A stretch of 64,000 bases of DNA from Gracilariopsis chorda (lineage: Eukaryota > Rhodophyta > Florideophyceae > Gracilariales > Gracilariaceae): contig NBIV01000273.1 in NCBI GenBank assembly GCA_003194525.1, positions 1 through 64,000 of the forward strand, in the 5' to 3' direction. Positions 46,801 through 57,206 of this stretch are shown here, in pieces. The notes beneath the pieces were generated by a model. It did not search any database. It saw only the letters and a list, made by a program, of their open reading frames with translations, and was not told where the DNA came from. Position numbers and translations under genes: made by a program. Position 1 is the stretch's first letter. Each line of letters begins with the position of its first letter.

Positions 46801-47964
46801 AAGAACACTTATGCAAAACCGATAATGACTGCAAGAGAAGAGAAATGTAGCGAAGCAGATCAGAAGAGAGGTATACCACCAACAGAATCTTTTCATAGGC
46901 AAGTCTTACCGTTTGTCCTACTACGGTTTAAGGAGGATGTATTGGCGGAACTGTCGCCAAAGGTTAAACAAAACTACTACTGCAACATGACACCAGTTCA
47001 GTTGCGCCTGTACGAGGACTTTGCATCAGATGTCTCTAACAATTTCGAAGTCCAGTCGAATTCGAGAGAGAATGGAGCTCTGAAGGAATCCAAAAGTCAC
47101 GTACTCCAAGCACTATCCTATCTTTTTCGTTTATGCAGTCATCCAAAGTTTGCCCATTCTCCGAAACATCCTTGGTATCCCAGGGTTCACGATGCTCTGC
47201 ATCGCCAAGGCCGGTAGATCGATGATATGAAATCAAGTTCGAAGCAACTTGGACTAAGAAATATTCTACAGGAGTGTGGTATTCGCCTAGATGAAACGAA
47301 GTTTAGGGACTCGGGAGAACATCGAGTTTTCATCTCTTCTCAGCTAAAGCAAATGCTGGACGTCGTTGAGAAGGACCTCTTTGGCTTGCATATGCCCAAT
47401 GCGACCTACGTGAGGCTCGACGGTACTGTTGAAGCCAGAAGGAGACAGAGTATTATCACCAGCTTCAATGCTGACCGTACCATTGACTGGGTTTTGATCA
47501 CAAGTCATGTCGGCGGTATCACTCTAAACCTCAGTGGAGCCGATACAGTCATCCTCTTGGAACATGATCGCAGTCCAACTAAAGACCTTCAAGCAATAGA
47601 TCGGGCACAGAGCTTGGGTCAAACGTGGACCACTAATGCATATAGGTTGATTACTCGCGGAATGTTGAAAGAGAAGATTATGAGTATTCAGAAATTCAAG
47701 ACGCATATCGCAAATGCTGTTGTGAATCGAGAGAACTCCAATTTGGAATCCATGATCACGGAAGACTTGCTAGACATGTTCAAGGTACATAATGCTAAGG
47801 CCTCACTAGCCTACGACTCATCTCTTGATATCAATGTTGGAACTGGAAAGGGCACGAAGGCTGCTTTGGCATGGCTTGGGGCACTATGGGAAGAAAAGCA
47901 ATACGAGAATGAGTACAACATGGACATTTTTCTTGCTGAAATGTACACGTCAGGGAAGACGTGA
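43886..47964 (+). pseudogene. BTAF1: MOT1/BTAF1 pseudogene (TBP-removing SNF2 ATPase)
   Basis: MOT1/BTAF1 strips TATA-binding protein from DNA using ATP. HEAT-repeat segments come first (43943-44554, 45469-46200), then the SNF2 ATPase to 47964. Family-specific stretches include YQLNCFDWLAFLKTYGFYG, FDFLMPGYPGS, RQVLPFVLLRFKEDVLAEL, QLRLYEDFA, YVRLDGT, LNLSGADTVILLEHD and the C-terminal EEKQYENEYN. The N-terminal part of the 1,850-residue family is missing or unrecognisable. Decay is advanced: several frame changes and stops, and the ATPase motifs themselves are altered. Walker A reads CDDMGLAKT instead of DDMGLGKT, the DEGH box reads FDKGH, SGTPIQN reads TETPIQN, and DRAHRIGQ reads DRAQSLGQ. 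No intron was seen in the ATPase part. Confidence 0.9.
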
Positions 47965-48605
47965 TCTGTTGATTCGTAGCGTTGGTGGAAAAGTAGGCAC
48001 TTTCTCGAGAAGCGTCCTAACTGATTTCCTGCTGCAACTTTCACGGCGGCTCTTTCGTATATAGAAGACATGAACTGCATCAACTACAAAGGTAGCAGTC
48101 ATACCGTTTACGTTTGTATTTGGTATACGGTAATGGGTTCCATTGAATCTTGATAGCTCAAACAATTTATTTCGTACAGCACTAAGATATAGATTGCAGC
48201 TCGCCTCCACCCAGCGCTGAACGCCTCTCCAACTTTGATGAGTAAAATTATGCTAAGCAGTTATCAAATAAATCTTACCACCAATCGGCTCCAAGAGCCT
48301 CTGAATGAGTCTGTAGGATAACAATAATGAGAGCTACCTTCGAAGTAGTTGCTAGTAAATGTTCATCGAATATAGCTCTGATGGTTTCAAAATTATTTGG
48401 AACTGTTTTTCTATGTTCCGAGTGCCTTACGCGCATTCTCAATACATATTCGGTTGTTCGTCGTCTGCGCTTGCTAGTATCGCATGGCGCTCTGTTCCAA
48501 AAGTTCCATCATCTTCTTTTGGTTTTACAGTTGTTTAAGGATCATATTCTCGTCATTCTCATCTACTTTGCTCGATCTGTCGTACATCATTTGATACCAC
48601 AAAGG
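47965..48605. other. spacer, no gene seen
   Basis: An open frame at 48327-48671 on the plus strand is hydrophobic but has no motif and overlaps the end of the minus-strand gene on its right. I see no repeats or termini. Confidence 0.4.
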
Positions 48606-49538
48606 TTATTTTCGAGCCTCCAAAGCAGATCCGAGACGGTCCAGACCCCTCGAAAGATTGCCAACTTCTGATCGCAAATCGCCACTATCCCTTTGCGATC
48701 GTCGCCTACGCTTTCCGCTCGATTCCTCGCTCTCCAGACCAGTTGGTATGCCCTTTTCGTAAGCTGCATCAACTTCGCCGATTAGCTTAGTGGTCAGATG
48801 CAGAATTTTCGTATCTTCATCTTTGGATCCTAGCGTGCAGACCGTAAAAGGAGCATGAAAAAGTTTAAAATCAGCAGTCAGATCTCCAATAAAAGTATAT
48901 TGCAAAACATCTGGAACTCGAGAACCATCATTCTGAGCAGATGCAGACCATCGCTTGCCCAAAATTTTAAAAAAGCGCTCAACGTGGTTAAACGTGGTTT
49001 TCAGAACCATAGCAGTCAGATAACAAATTGGGTGCTTATTCAAGTTCTTTTCATCATTTTGACCACGAATGTTTTCCTTAGTGTCCAAATTCGCATCATT
49101 GAATCGATGCTCAACCACTGTTCTAAGCGATTCCCTTGTAATACTAACATCCAGCTGCATTTGTGACAGCTCTGTGCCAATTGCGGTAGACAATGCAAAA
49201 CGGGGTCGCCCATCCAGTACGCAAAGTCGAGCAAATTCATTCAAGGTGAATAGAAGATTAGTTCTTTTATCAGTCACATGTTTGCCATTTTGAGCTTGTT
49301 GTCCACGGTTATTGTGGTACAGCCAGTGGTGAGCACAAATTCCGTAAAATAGAACTTTTAGATTGGGCCTAACAGATGGGTTCCAATAGGCGGTGGTCTC
49401 TGTAATATAAGAATGGCGGCCGGGCGAATCCTGTAAGGAAATCCGCAAGCTCCAAGCAGAGAGCGCGTTCCTTGGGCGGAAGATAATCCTGCAGGCGCTG
49501 CTATGGGACGCGCTGGGTATCAGCAGCTTAGAAACCAC
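48606..49538 (-). CDS. hypothetical protein, 310 residues
   Basis: No family was recognised. The open frame begins MVSKLLIPSASHSSACRI. Its middle has a mixed helical/beta region with conserved-looking hydrophobic blocks (LKVLFYGICAHHWLYHN; ICYLTAMVLKTTFNHVERFF). The C-terminus is basic, then coiled-coil-like (GKRRRRSQRDSGDLRSE followed by VGNLSRGLDRLGSALE). It is uninterrupted, unlike nearly every neighbour, so it may be a live gene or a TE-encoded accessory protein. It sits between the MOT1 pseudogene and a third gypsy relic and is convergent with the former. No known motif allows a functional call. Confidence 0.45.
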   Translation of the reverse strand: MVSKLLIPSASHSSACRIIFRPRNALSAWSLRISLQDSPGRHSYITETTAYWNPSVRPNLKVLFYGICAHHWLYHNNRGQQAQNGKHVTDKRTNLLFTLNEFARLCVLDGRPRFALSTAIGTELSQMQLDVSITRESLRTVVEHRFNDANLDTKENIRGQNDEKNLNKHPICYLTAMVLKTTFNHVERFFKILGKRWSASAQNDGSRVPDVLQYTFIGDLTADFKLFHAPFTVCTLGSKDEDTKILHLTTKLIGEVDAAYEKGIPTGLESEESSGKRRRRSQRDSGDLRSEVGNLSRGLDRLGSALEARK

Positions 49539-50403
49539 ACCTAGAGGATGACGTAATGAAGTACCTGAAAGTGAATATCACGAAGTTGAACCAGACAAAC
49601 TAGAACAAGAATCGAGGGTGCTTGGTTTAGTTCCTCGGAGGTGGAGATTCCAGTGGCGTACTATATACAGTGCCGCGAGCTGACCTCGACAGAAACTATC
49701 TACTGCAACCTATAAAAATCTAAGTTAGGATTCTACCTAATTAAATTACATTCTACTGGAACAATTCCTGAGGAGTGGTGTGCCACGTGGCACCAGTTAG
49801 AAAATACAAGTACTCCGTTAGGAACCTTCCGTAACAGCCCATCATTAGGAGCATGCAAAGTACCCACTGTACTACATACCCCCTTTCTTGGATTACACCA
49901 CGTCCTCGAGGTGCATCATGCTTAAGTGTTCTTCTTCCTCGGTGATTCTGAGGGTCCACTCGGGGCGTGCCTTGCAGCGGTGAGTCTTGTTACCTCCATC
50001 GCAGGTGCTATCCTCTCATACACTTTCCTTCCGTGCGGCGTCCATTCGGAACCTCCAATGCAAAGAGTCGGCCCCAACCTCACGCGTATCCACCCGCGTC
50101 CGCTCATACCTCAGTTGTAACTTCTTCTGGTGCTTGGATGCATTTCATCTCCATTCCTCCATTTCCTCGTGTGGACGACTTTCATGTCCTGTAGAAACCC
50201 CTGAACAAGGAGCTATGAATCTGGTCCGCATTATGGAGCAGCCTACATCTCCTTCATTCTCCTAGGCGTCATCCGCACAAACTCCTGGACGGCGTTGCTA
50301 TAGTCCCGCGATTCATGAAGGACATATAAGTGGCGGAACTCCTCTGCAGGTATCTCCCTCCTTTTCTGGTGTTAACACACAACTTTCTCCTGCTCTTCCT
50401 GCT
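49539..50403. other. non-coding stretch, possible LTR of element 3
   Basis: No gene was seen. The position, just beyond the antisense ORF region of element 3, is where that element's 3' LTR would lie if it has the architecture of elements 1 and 2. There is no second copy in the window to compare with, so LTR edges cannot be set. Confidence 0.3.
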
Positions 50404-52216
50404 TTGTTCTTCTTCTTTGGAATGTCTAAAGCTTATAACGATCAATCTTCCACTTCCGTCGATACTCAGGTGTACCACACCTCTACTGGAGCCCCATACC
50501 GGCCTGGAGAGCGTTTCGATCATCACGCCACTCGGGTGTTCGTGCCTTTCTACGATCGGCAGGTCCGCCTACCATGCTCTGTCGGTGAATATATCCATCA
50601 TTTCGCATGATAACTTCAGACGGGGCGCTCTCGTGCAGTTCCCGAAACTCCCTGAAGTGAGGGCAAACGTAACCGTGAGGATTCGTATCGCGCTCATTGG
50701 CTACAAAGTCCGGTGCATGGCTATAACGCTCCGTCAAAGATGGGGTACTGCAATATTCCCTACCTTACGTGTATCGAGGAACACGAAATGCAGTCGCATC
50801 TGCAACTTTTCCTTCAGGAGGAATCCATTCACCATGCGGAGCGTCGTCGTGGCAGCATCTCGGATGGCTGCTCTTCTCTGGCCTTGCTTCCTTATGACCC
50901 TCTGTACGACAGAATCTATTGGTTAAACTGCAGTAGCGTTTGTACCAGCTCTGTGGACGAAACCCGTATCAACAACATCTTTGAATCTTTCTTCGGAGGG
51001 CACAACATGGAGTTCCATGATATGCCTTCAGGTCGGCGTTCTAAATACTACGTCCCAATTTTCAACTCCTGGAGGGAACATTGGGTGTCGCCTCACCTGA
51101 GCGTGTCGACACCCTCGTCTTGCATATCACACCTGCAAGGTACTCGATACCCACGACTTACTGAGAGGTTTCGGTATGTTGATTGCCTCTATGGAGTTCG
51201 CTGTGGGGGCCATTATGGCGTACCTTCAGGTGGCGGAAGAGGATGTCTTCTATTAAACGCGGAGCCACGATGGTGGCCTCTACTGGGAATCGTCATACCA
51301 GCCTACACCAGCTCGTTTACTTCCCCTTTTGGTGGCCATAATACGGTACATCTGCTCCTTGGGTGTCCAATAACTTCTCAGGGGCACCATGTGGAGTGCG
51401 GAAAAGGCGGATGCTCTTCTTGATCACAATCTTCAGGTGGATTGGTGTGAAAGACTCGGGCTCCTGTGGTATCACTATGGGGAAGAAAAGTTCTACCCCA
51501 TCAGGCGAAACCCAAACAGTGACGATGACGTGCGCAAATATGCCGCTTTTCCCCGCCATATTGAAGAGAGGACGCCTAAGGTGCCACGAGTTCAGGTCTC
51601 TGACTACTATCCTAAGGTGGAGAGTCTGTCAATACGCACGCCAGTTCCATCGCCGGTCGGAGGACTAGCTGTCACTCCTGCAGTGAGTGGTGATACTTCT
51701 CCTACTCCTGCGCTTGCTGCTGCAGCTCCCATCAGTGCCAGGCCGGCGTCGGTGGCCATGCTCCCTGCGGTGGGTATGGATGTTTCGCACATGAAGAACG
51801 AAGCAATCCCTTCTTTACCGGTGCGTCGAACGCCTTCGGTTCTTTCGGCTTCTCCATAGCCATCGCCTTCGGTGGCTGAACTTGCTTCTCCTATCGAGGC
51901 CAGTGCGTCTTCTCCTATAGTGGTATCTGCAGCTCTTTTGGTGGTTGCTACTGCAGTCCAGTCAACAGAAGGTGCGATGGCAGTCGTCTTTCAGGAGTTG
52001 GTGCAGGCCTGCCTTGGAACCAGTGCACAAGCTTCTCCCGTTGAGGCTAGGCACGAATGTCGCGGCTGGGTGCTAGAGCTCTGGGAGGTGCGTACTGAGA
52101 GCGATTCCCTGTGGGCGATGCATGACAGTCTGGAGGAATTCATCGACAACCAGACCACTGTGGCAAAGGCGCACTTGGATGTGGAGTATGCGGCGCGCTT
52201 TAGCGGGAACCTCTAG
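50404..52216 (+). pseudogene. antisense ORF region of element 3
   Basis: Plus-strand open pieces (50404-50610, 50713-51423, 51389-51859, 51872-52216) lie opposite pol. The first begins MSKAYNDQSSTSVDTQVY. A Pro/Ala/Ser-rich acidic middle (PVPSPVGGLAVTPAVSG) and a helical tail (WAMHDSLEEFIDNQTTVAK) follow. Layout matches the antisense region of element 1 (globular part, then low-complexity part, then helical end). Sequence similarity to elements 1 and 2 is too weak to assert by eye. The reading is broken in a few places. Confidence 0.45.
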
Positions 52217-53340
52217 GTGGTTGACATAGACTGTACGGATCTACTTAGCAAATTCAATAAAGCCAGCCCTTAGGTGTTCCAGTGGTTACATCTAAGGTTA
52301 GTGTTAAATTGGGTTCATTAGTCCCTATAGGTGCGAAAAGAAACGGCTAGAAACCTGTAGAGTAGTGTGAAAATGTGTGTCTCCTGTAGGTGAAGATAGT
52401 GAAGATAGACCCTTGCTGGTCCTTCCCCCCTTCTCAAATGAAAAAAGTCTACGAAAGTTGCGGTTTCGCTCCAGTGTGGCGTGGTATTGCCTGAGAAAGT
52501 TGTCCGGAATGTGTTCCAGAGCTTCTTCCGTATCACCCACTGAGGTGTAGCAGTACCATTAGACGCGGTACTTGATTCCTGAAGGGATTTGACGGTGCAA
52601 CACGATGTGTCCCACTGCATATACAGTCCCATTCTGCGGTGTGGGAAGTACGTCCGGGTTATCCCAAGCAGTACTTCCTAAAAGAGGGTCATAGTTATTC
52701 ATTGAAGAGATACGCCGGTCTGCCGATAATACCTTAGGTGAGCGCGGAATGACCGGTCTTGTCGCTGGTGTCACCTGCGGTGGAGGATGAGTAATCCGTG
52801 GCCGCTGAGCTCGCTTCCTTGGGAGGGGCTCTGAGATTTTTGTCACCCAGTTTTGTGAGAGGTTATCGTGGAGCCCGCCAACCTCGATGGAGATCGTATC
52901 CTTCTAAGTGACGAGGACTTCGTAGGGCTCTAAGATGTTTCGCGCCAATTTGCTGGTGACGTCTGGTGGTTCTTCTGGCGTCTTCTGGGGTTTATCGGGT
53001 ACAATGTCATCCCATTCCTTCAGGTGCGGGCCTTGCTTCACTTTGAGGTCAACACCCTGCTTGTATCTCCTTTGAGAGACCGTCAGCCTAGCCTTCGCAA
53101 TGCGAGTGCATTTTCATACCACCTGATGGTTGCAATTTTCGATTGGGCTGCCGTGGGAACCTGAGGAGCGTCTGAAGCGTACGCCGTGGCGCGCGCGGGA
53201 ATTAGGGTGCTTGGCTGGATCCATGACAGCACTAGATTGAACGGTGAGGTCCCTGTGTAGCGGTGCACCTGAAGTTTATAGACATACGTCGGTGTTCTCG
53301 TTATGCTAGTTTGGCATTCAAAAAGCAAAGAATTAAAATG
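50404..53340 (-). mobile_element. Ty3/gypsy retrotransposon remnant, element 3
   Basis: The minus strand near 53083-53328 carries the integrase core-to-C-terminus stretch HRYTGTSPFNLVLS, a hallmark of gypsy integrases (compare element 1's HRTTGVSPFELVLS). At 52559-52950 lies the integrase C-terminal module (TISIEVGGLHD, then a Pro-rich tail, PLPRKRAQRP). The rest of pol and gag are not present in the window. Plus-strand ORFs at 50404-52216 face this pol end, as in elements 1 and 2. The sequence differs strongly from elements 1 and 2, so it is another family. It is broken throughout, and its ends are undetermined. Confidence 0.7.
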
Positions 53341-53633
53341 AACGAATAACGACTCTTGAAACCCAATTTTGAATGAATCAAATTTCTCAAAATAATTCCA
53401 TACATAGCACAGAGCTAGCTTGCTTAGGACAAAAGACTAGCAGTATACTACACATTTCCCAGTGTCTTTGGAGGTAAAACTAGCGCTAGAATCCACTAAT
53501 ACCTACCCTCTCAGGTGCACATGGAGTCCAAATCTTACTGCTCCTGAGCGAGTGCCCCTTAAAATAGCAAAATAGAATAGATAGAATAGATAGAATAGAT
53601 ACATACCGTTTACATAACCAAATAGCTTTGGCT
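53341..53633. other. AT-rich spacer with a 9-bp microsatellite
   Basis: No gene was seen. It contains three exact copies of tagaataga at 53573-53599. It may include the right-hand part of element 3. Confidence 0.5.
53573..53599. repeat. 9-bp tandem repeat (tagaataga) x3
   Basis: Three perfect adjacent copies, followed by tacat, a partial variant. Confidence 0.85.
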
Positions 53634-53833
53634 TTCTATCACCCGTTGCTTGACCTGCTCCCTGCATCGCATGCTCTACCCCACGCCCTACAGAAAGACG
53701 CTCTGCATCACGTGCACCACCTCATATACGTGCGCCATAATATTACGCTCCCCACTATCCCACTCCGCCACTCCGCCACCACCCTCCCTTCTCTGTTTCC
53801 AAGCATCCCGTTCTCCGTTCTCCTTCCCCCGCC

Positions 53834-54900
53834 ATGATACCCTGTTGCCATCCCCGTTGCACCTTCTATGGCCGCACCGCGTTCTCTCTCCAGAGTCACC
53901 AACGCAGGTGCCCTCTCCCCATACTTCGTCCCAATCCCCCTCCCCTCTCCTCAACAACCCCCATCTCGAGCAACTCGTCCTCTGCATATCCTCCATCGCT
54001 TCCTCCTTTAGCACAGGCAAAGCCGACGAACTCATCTCCCTTCTCAACCACCCGGACTTCTCCAAGTCAGCCTTCCAGAAATCCATCTCCTTCGCAAAGC
54101 AGTGCCTCGCACTCCAAGAACACCTCGTCAAGGGACGTATCAACTCCACCAGTTTTATCCCTCTCACAATCTCCGACGAGCAGAACTCCTTCTCCGCAAC
54201 TCTCTTCCAAAAAGGCGCCATAGACGTCCTGAAGCAACAACTCGCTCTCGCACACTTCAACAACATCTTCTTACAACGCGTGTCCCAATCTTCACCTTAC
54301 TCTTCTTCAACCCCCACCTTCGCCCATCCTATTGCCGCAGCCTTCGGAAACAAAGTCGTTCCTGTCTTTAAACAGGCCATCACGCAGTGCCACATCAATG
54401 ATATCGTCTGGCACACCCCCGAAACAACCGGTATGGAATCATTCGTCGGTCTCGTCCAGTTATACTCCGATACGTCTGTACCCTCACTCAAAGGCTCCTC
54501 CATCACCTCCTACCCCCTTCACATCACCCTTCTCAACCTCTCCGACGCATTCCACCGAACGTGTGTCTCCCAAAACCACACCCTACTCGGATACCTCCCA
54601 ACTTTCTTCTCCCCCTCTTCCTCCCCCGGCGACGGATACTCCATCCCACATTCGTCCTCCAACATCCCACGCGAAACAAGAATGGCCCTCATTCAGAGCG
54701 CCATCTCCACAGTCTTCCGTTTCGAAGGTATCCACAGCACTACCTTTGCTTCTCTACACCCATTCCTAGCTATTAAACGCGGTTCACCGTCATCGCAACC
54801 TTCATTCTCCAATTCTTCACGATGTAGTTCTCTCACCCTCTCCCACGCCACCCCAAGTATTTTCTCCACCGCAAGCCGAAGATACTCCCCGTACAACTAG
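53834..54900 (+). mobile_element. zinc-finger transposase-like gene, Plavaka-type N-terminal part
   Basis: From the ATG at 53834, a C2HC-like finger is read (CCHPRCTFYGRTAFSLQSHQ), followed by a Ser/Pro linker. The frame then shifts to the long frame that is open from 53650, which carries NNPHLEQLVLCISS and FAHPIAAAFGNKVVP. Near 54460-54600, LYSDTSVPSLKGSSITSYPL, HITLLNLSDAF and HTLLGYLP match the first-Asp region of Plavaka/KDZ-like transposases, where fungal copies read SSDKTQL...YPVYLTIGNLPK...LLAYLP. The C-terminal catalytic half is absent: the frame stops at 54900, 68 bp from the end of a convergent gene. The family assignment is by eye and moderate. The same superfamily lies at the left edge of the window. 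Confidence 0.5.
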
Positions 54901-54967
54901 AAATTAACAACTGCCTTCTTCCTCCACGCCCCATATCTTTGTCCATTGCTGTCAAAACAAATCCGAT

Positions 54968-57041
54968 TCACGCATCCAAACGAGCCAAATGCATCACTGT
55001 CCCATCATGGTACTCCATCTTTCCCTCCCTTTCCGTCCCCACCTCATATCCCATTAATTCTTCCAACACTTCCACGGCAGCCCCGTTCTTGAAGTACATG
55101 TCCTCTTCACTAAACTCCCTCAGCCGACCAGCAACCTGATATCCAGAATACGTAACACCCTCGATTGTTCTCATCCTCCAAGAACATAAACTACCGCTCT
55201 TCGCCTCCCCATCCCCCTTGAACTTCGTCTTTGCTTCCTCTAACTGCTTCTTCAACTCAATGTCTAGCCCCGTCCCCTCTCGCGGTCTCACCCGTCTGGG
55301 AATCAAGTCATATCCAAGCAACGAAAGCATTTTGTCCGGTGCCGCACGCTTCCGAATCCCAATCACATCACTCAAATTCTGCTTCATACGTTGCCTCAAA
55401 CACCTGTCCGCAACAACCTCCCGCACGCATTGATCCTTCCTACCCGCATCACTAATCGACTGCCATCTCTCCCCCTCAATCTCAATGCCAACCAAGTACT
55501 TCAATTGGTCATTACTTCCTCCTCGCGACGAAGGCGTGTACGACTTCATCTCAGACGCGATCTCAAACGGACAATCGAGGCACAATTTCCTTTTCTCCGA
55601 CGACAAACACACTCCACTCTCTTCCCTTCTCCCATACTTTGCATAGATTATTCCAGTTTCTTTCCACACCCTCCAAAGTAAAACAAACTTCTGATACCTC
55701 CACCTTCGCATAGTACAACAACCTATCATATGATACCCTGGCAAACCCATAAAAACTCTCTTGCACATCAACCACATACTTCCTACTCCCTCTCAAGCAA
55801 TTTTTACCTTCAGATCTCTTTCTCTCCCCTCTTCCCACCTTCATCCATTCCCGTAAGCTACCTATCAATATATTCTTCTCGCTCATCTCTTCTCTCATCC
55901 TCTTGAGTTCCTCTTGCGTCAGCTTCAGCGATATCTTTAGGCTGCAGTGGTCCCCTTTGATCTGTCCGAGTTCTGCCTTCAACATATTGACCCTCTCAAC
56001 TAACGAAGATCAAGAAATCACACCGATGTCGTCATTTCCTGCATCTCCCAAAACATTGACATGCGGGCTTCGCTCGTCAGCAGGTTCACTTGGCGACCGA
56101 TGAACAATTCATTTTCTCTCTCGCATGCCTTCCAGAGTCTGCGGTGTTCTGCTTTCTCTATCACTTTTCAAGTTTTCAGCCATTTGCACCTTTTGCGTCC
56201 GCACGAGTGTGCTTGTACGGTCTCCGCTTTTCGATGCTTCCTGTATTCCATCCGTCGCTCTGACCACTTCTTCCACTTCTCGCGTTTCCTTTAAATTAGA
56301 GCGGCGTCCCACTCCTTCGTTTATCATATCTCTCGTCCATCTCTCCTTCACAATGTGATCCTCTTCGTCCCCATCACTGTGTTCCAAAAAGACATTTACC
56401 TGTCCTACATCTCGGTTTCCACTTGGGGCCCCACGTCTCTTCAGCGCACCTGCCTCTTCTATTTGTTTCCTTCCGGGCATATCTTCATCCTTATTTCGGT
56501 CTTCGACCCACGCATTTCCTTTCAACCCTCCCTGATCTGTTACCTCTTCCGTTCTCCGAACAACCAACCCTTTTTTACCCTCCACTCTACCACCCGACCC
56601 AGGCATAGATCGCTGTCCCCGAACCGAATCTCTCCCGCCTGCTATATGCGCATGGGCATCAGCCTTCAAATTCTCATTCGTCGTGCCCTCACTCGTCGTG
56701 CGCTCGGATCCGACGTTCTTTGCCCCACCTCTTCCCCCTCTCTTCAAAGCACCTTCTCCTGACCTCCTCCCCGATAATCTGCTCCTGGGAACACATGATT
56801 TCGCTTTCGTTCCACTCGCGGGTCGCTCTTCAATAGCATTTCGCCACGTCTTAGCCGCACTCGCCGCACTACCCCTTCCTGGGCCTCGCTTCTTTCCCTT
56901 CGGCGCGATTCTTGGAGTCAAAACTCTTGCGCAAGTGGCTGGTGACGCTCTGGAATGGCGCACGCCGTGTGTTTTCCGGGAAAATCTCGCCACCCGATGC
57001 GCACAGAAATCTTTGCTTTTTGTGAAATCTTGAAAATACAA
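54968..57041 (-). CDS. unrecognised basic protein with coiled coil; frames interrupted
   Basis: No family was recognised. An N-terminal open frame (57041-56109) gives 310 residues rich in Arg, Lys, Gly and Glu, probably disordered and nuclear. A coiled-coil piece follows (55985-55563, KISLKLTQEELKRMREEMSE). The last piece (55777-54968) contains SDVIGIRKRAAPDKMLSLLG, GVTYSGYQVAGRLREF and EVLEELMGYEVG, which looks globular. The first two pieces share a frame but are separated by stops. The second and third overlap in different frames between 55563 and 55777. Either introns or decay is possible. It is convergent with the transposase-like gene on its left and lies downstream of the methyltransferase-SET gene on the same strand. 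It could be a partner in either unit. Confidence 0.4.
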
Positions 57042-57123
57042 TCCTCAGTGGTACCGAAAATGGACGTTTCTGTGTCACATCTATACCGTTTTGTATCTTC
57101 TATCCCTACTGAAAAGTAATATT

Positions 57124-57138
57124 GTCCTAAGTTAGGAC
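57124..57138. promoter_or_regulatory. 15-nt palindrome between two minus-strand genes
   Basis: gtcctaagttaggac is a perfect 7-bp inverted repeat around one central base. It lies about 80 bp upstream of the minus-strand gene starting at 57041 and about 70 bp past the end of the methyltransferase-SET gene. It could bind a dimeric factor. No function is shown. Confidence 0.35.
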
Positions 57139-57206
57139 TACACAACCGTTCACATAATAAACGACATCCTTTAGCCAAGCTGTGGAGAAAGGTTAATAAC
57201 AACAAA

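Noticed and set aside
53688-54266. Minus-strand ORF of 192 codons
   Set aside because: It is antisense to the zinc-finger transposase-like reading, which has recognisable motifs.
56125-57033. Plus-strand Ser/Phe-rich open frames
   Set aside because: Shadows of the basic minus-strand protein; composition is the complement of Arg/Lys/Glu codons.
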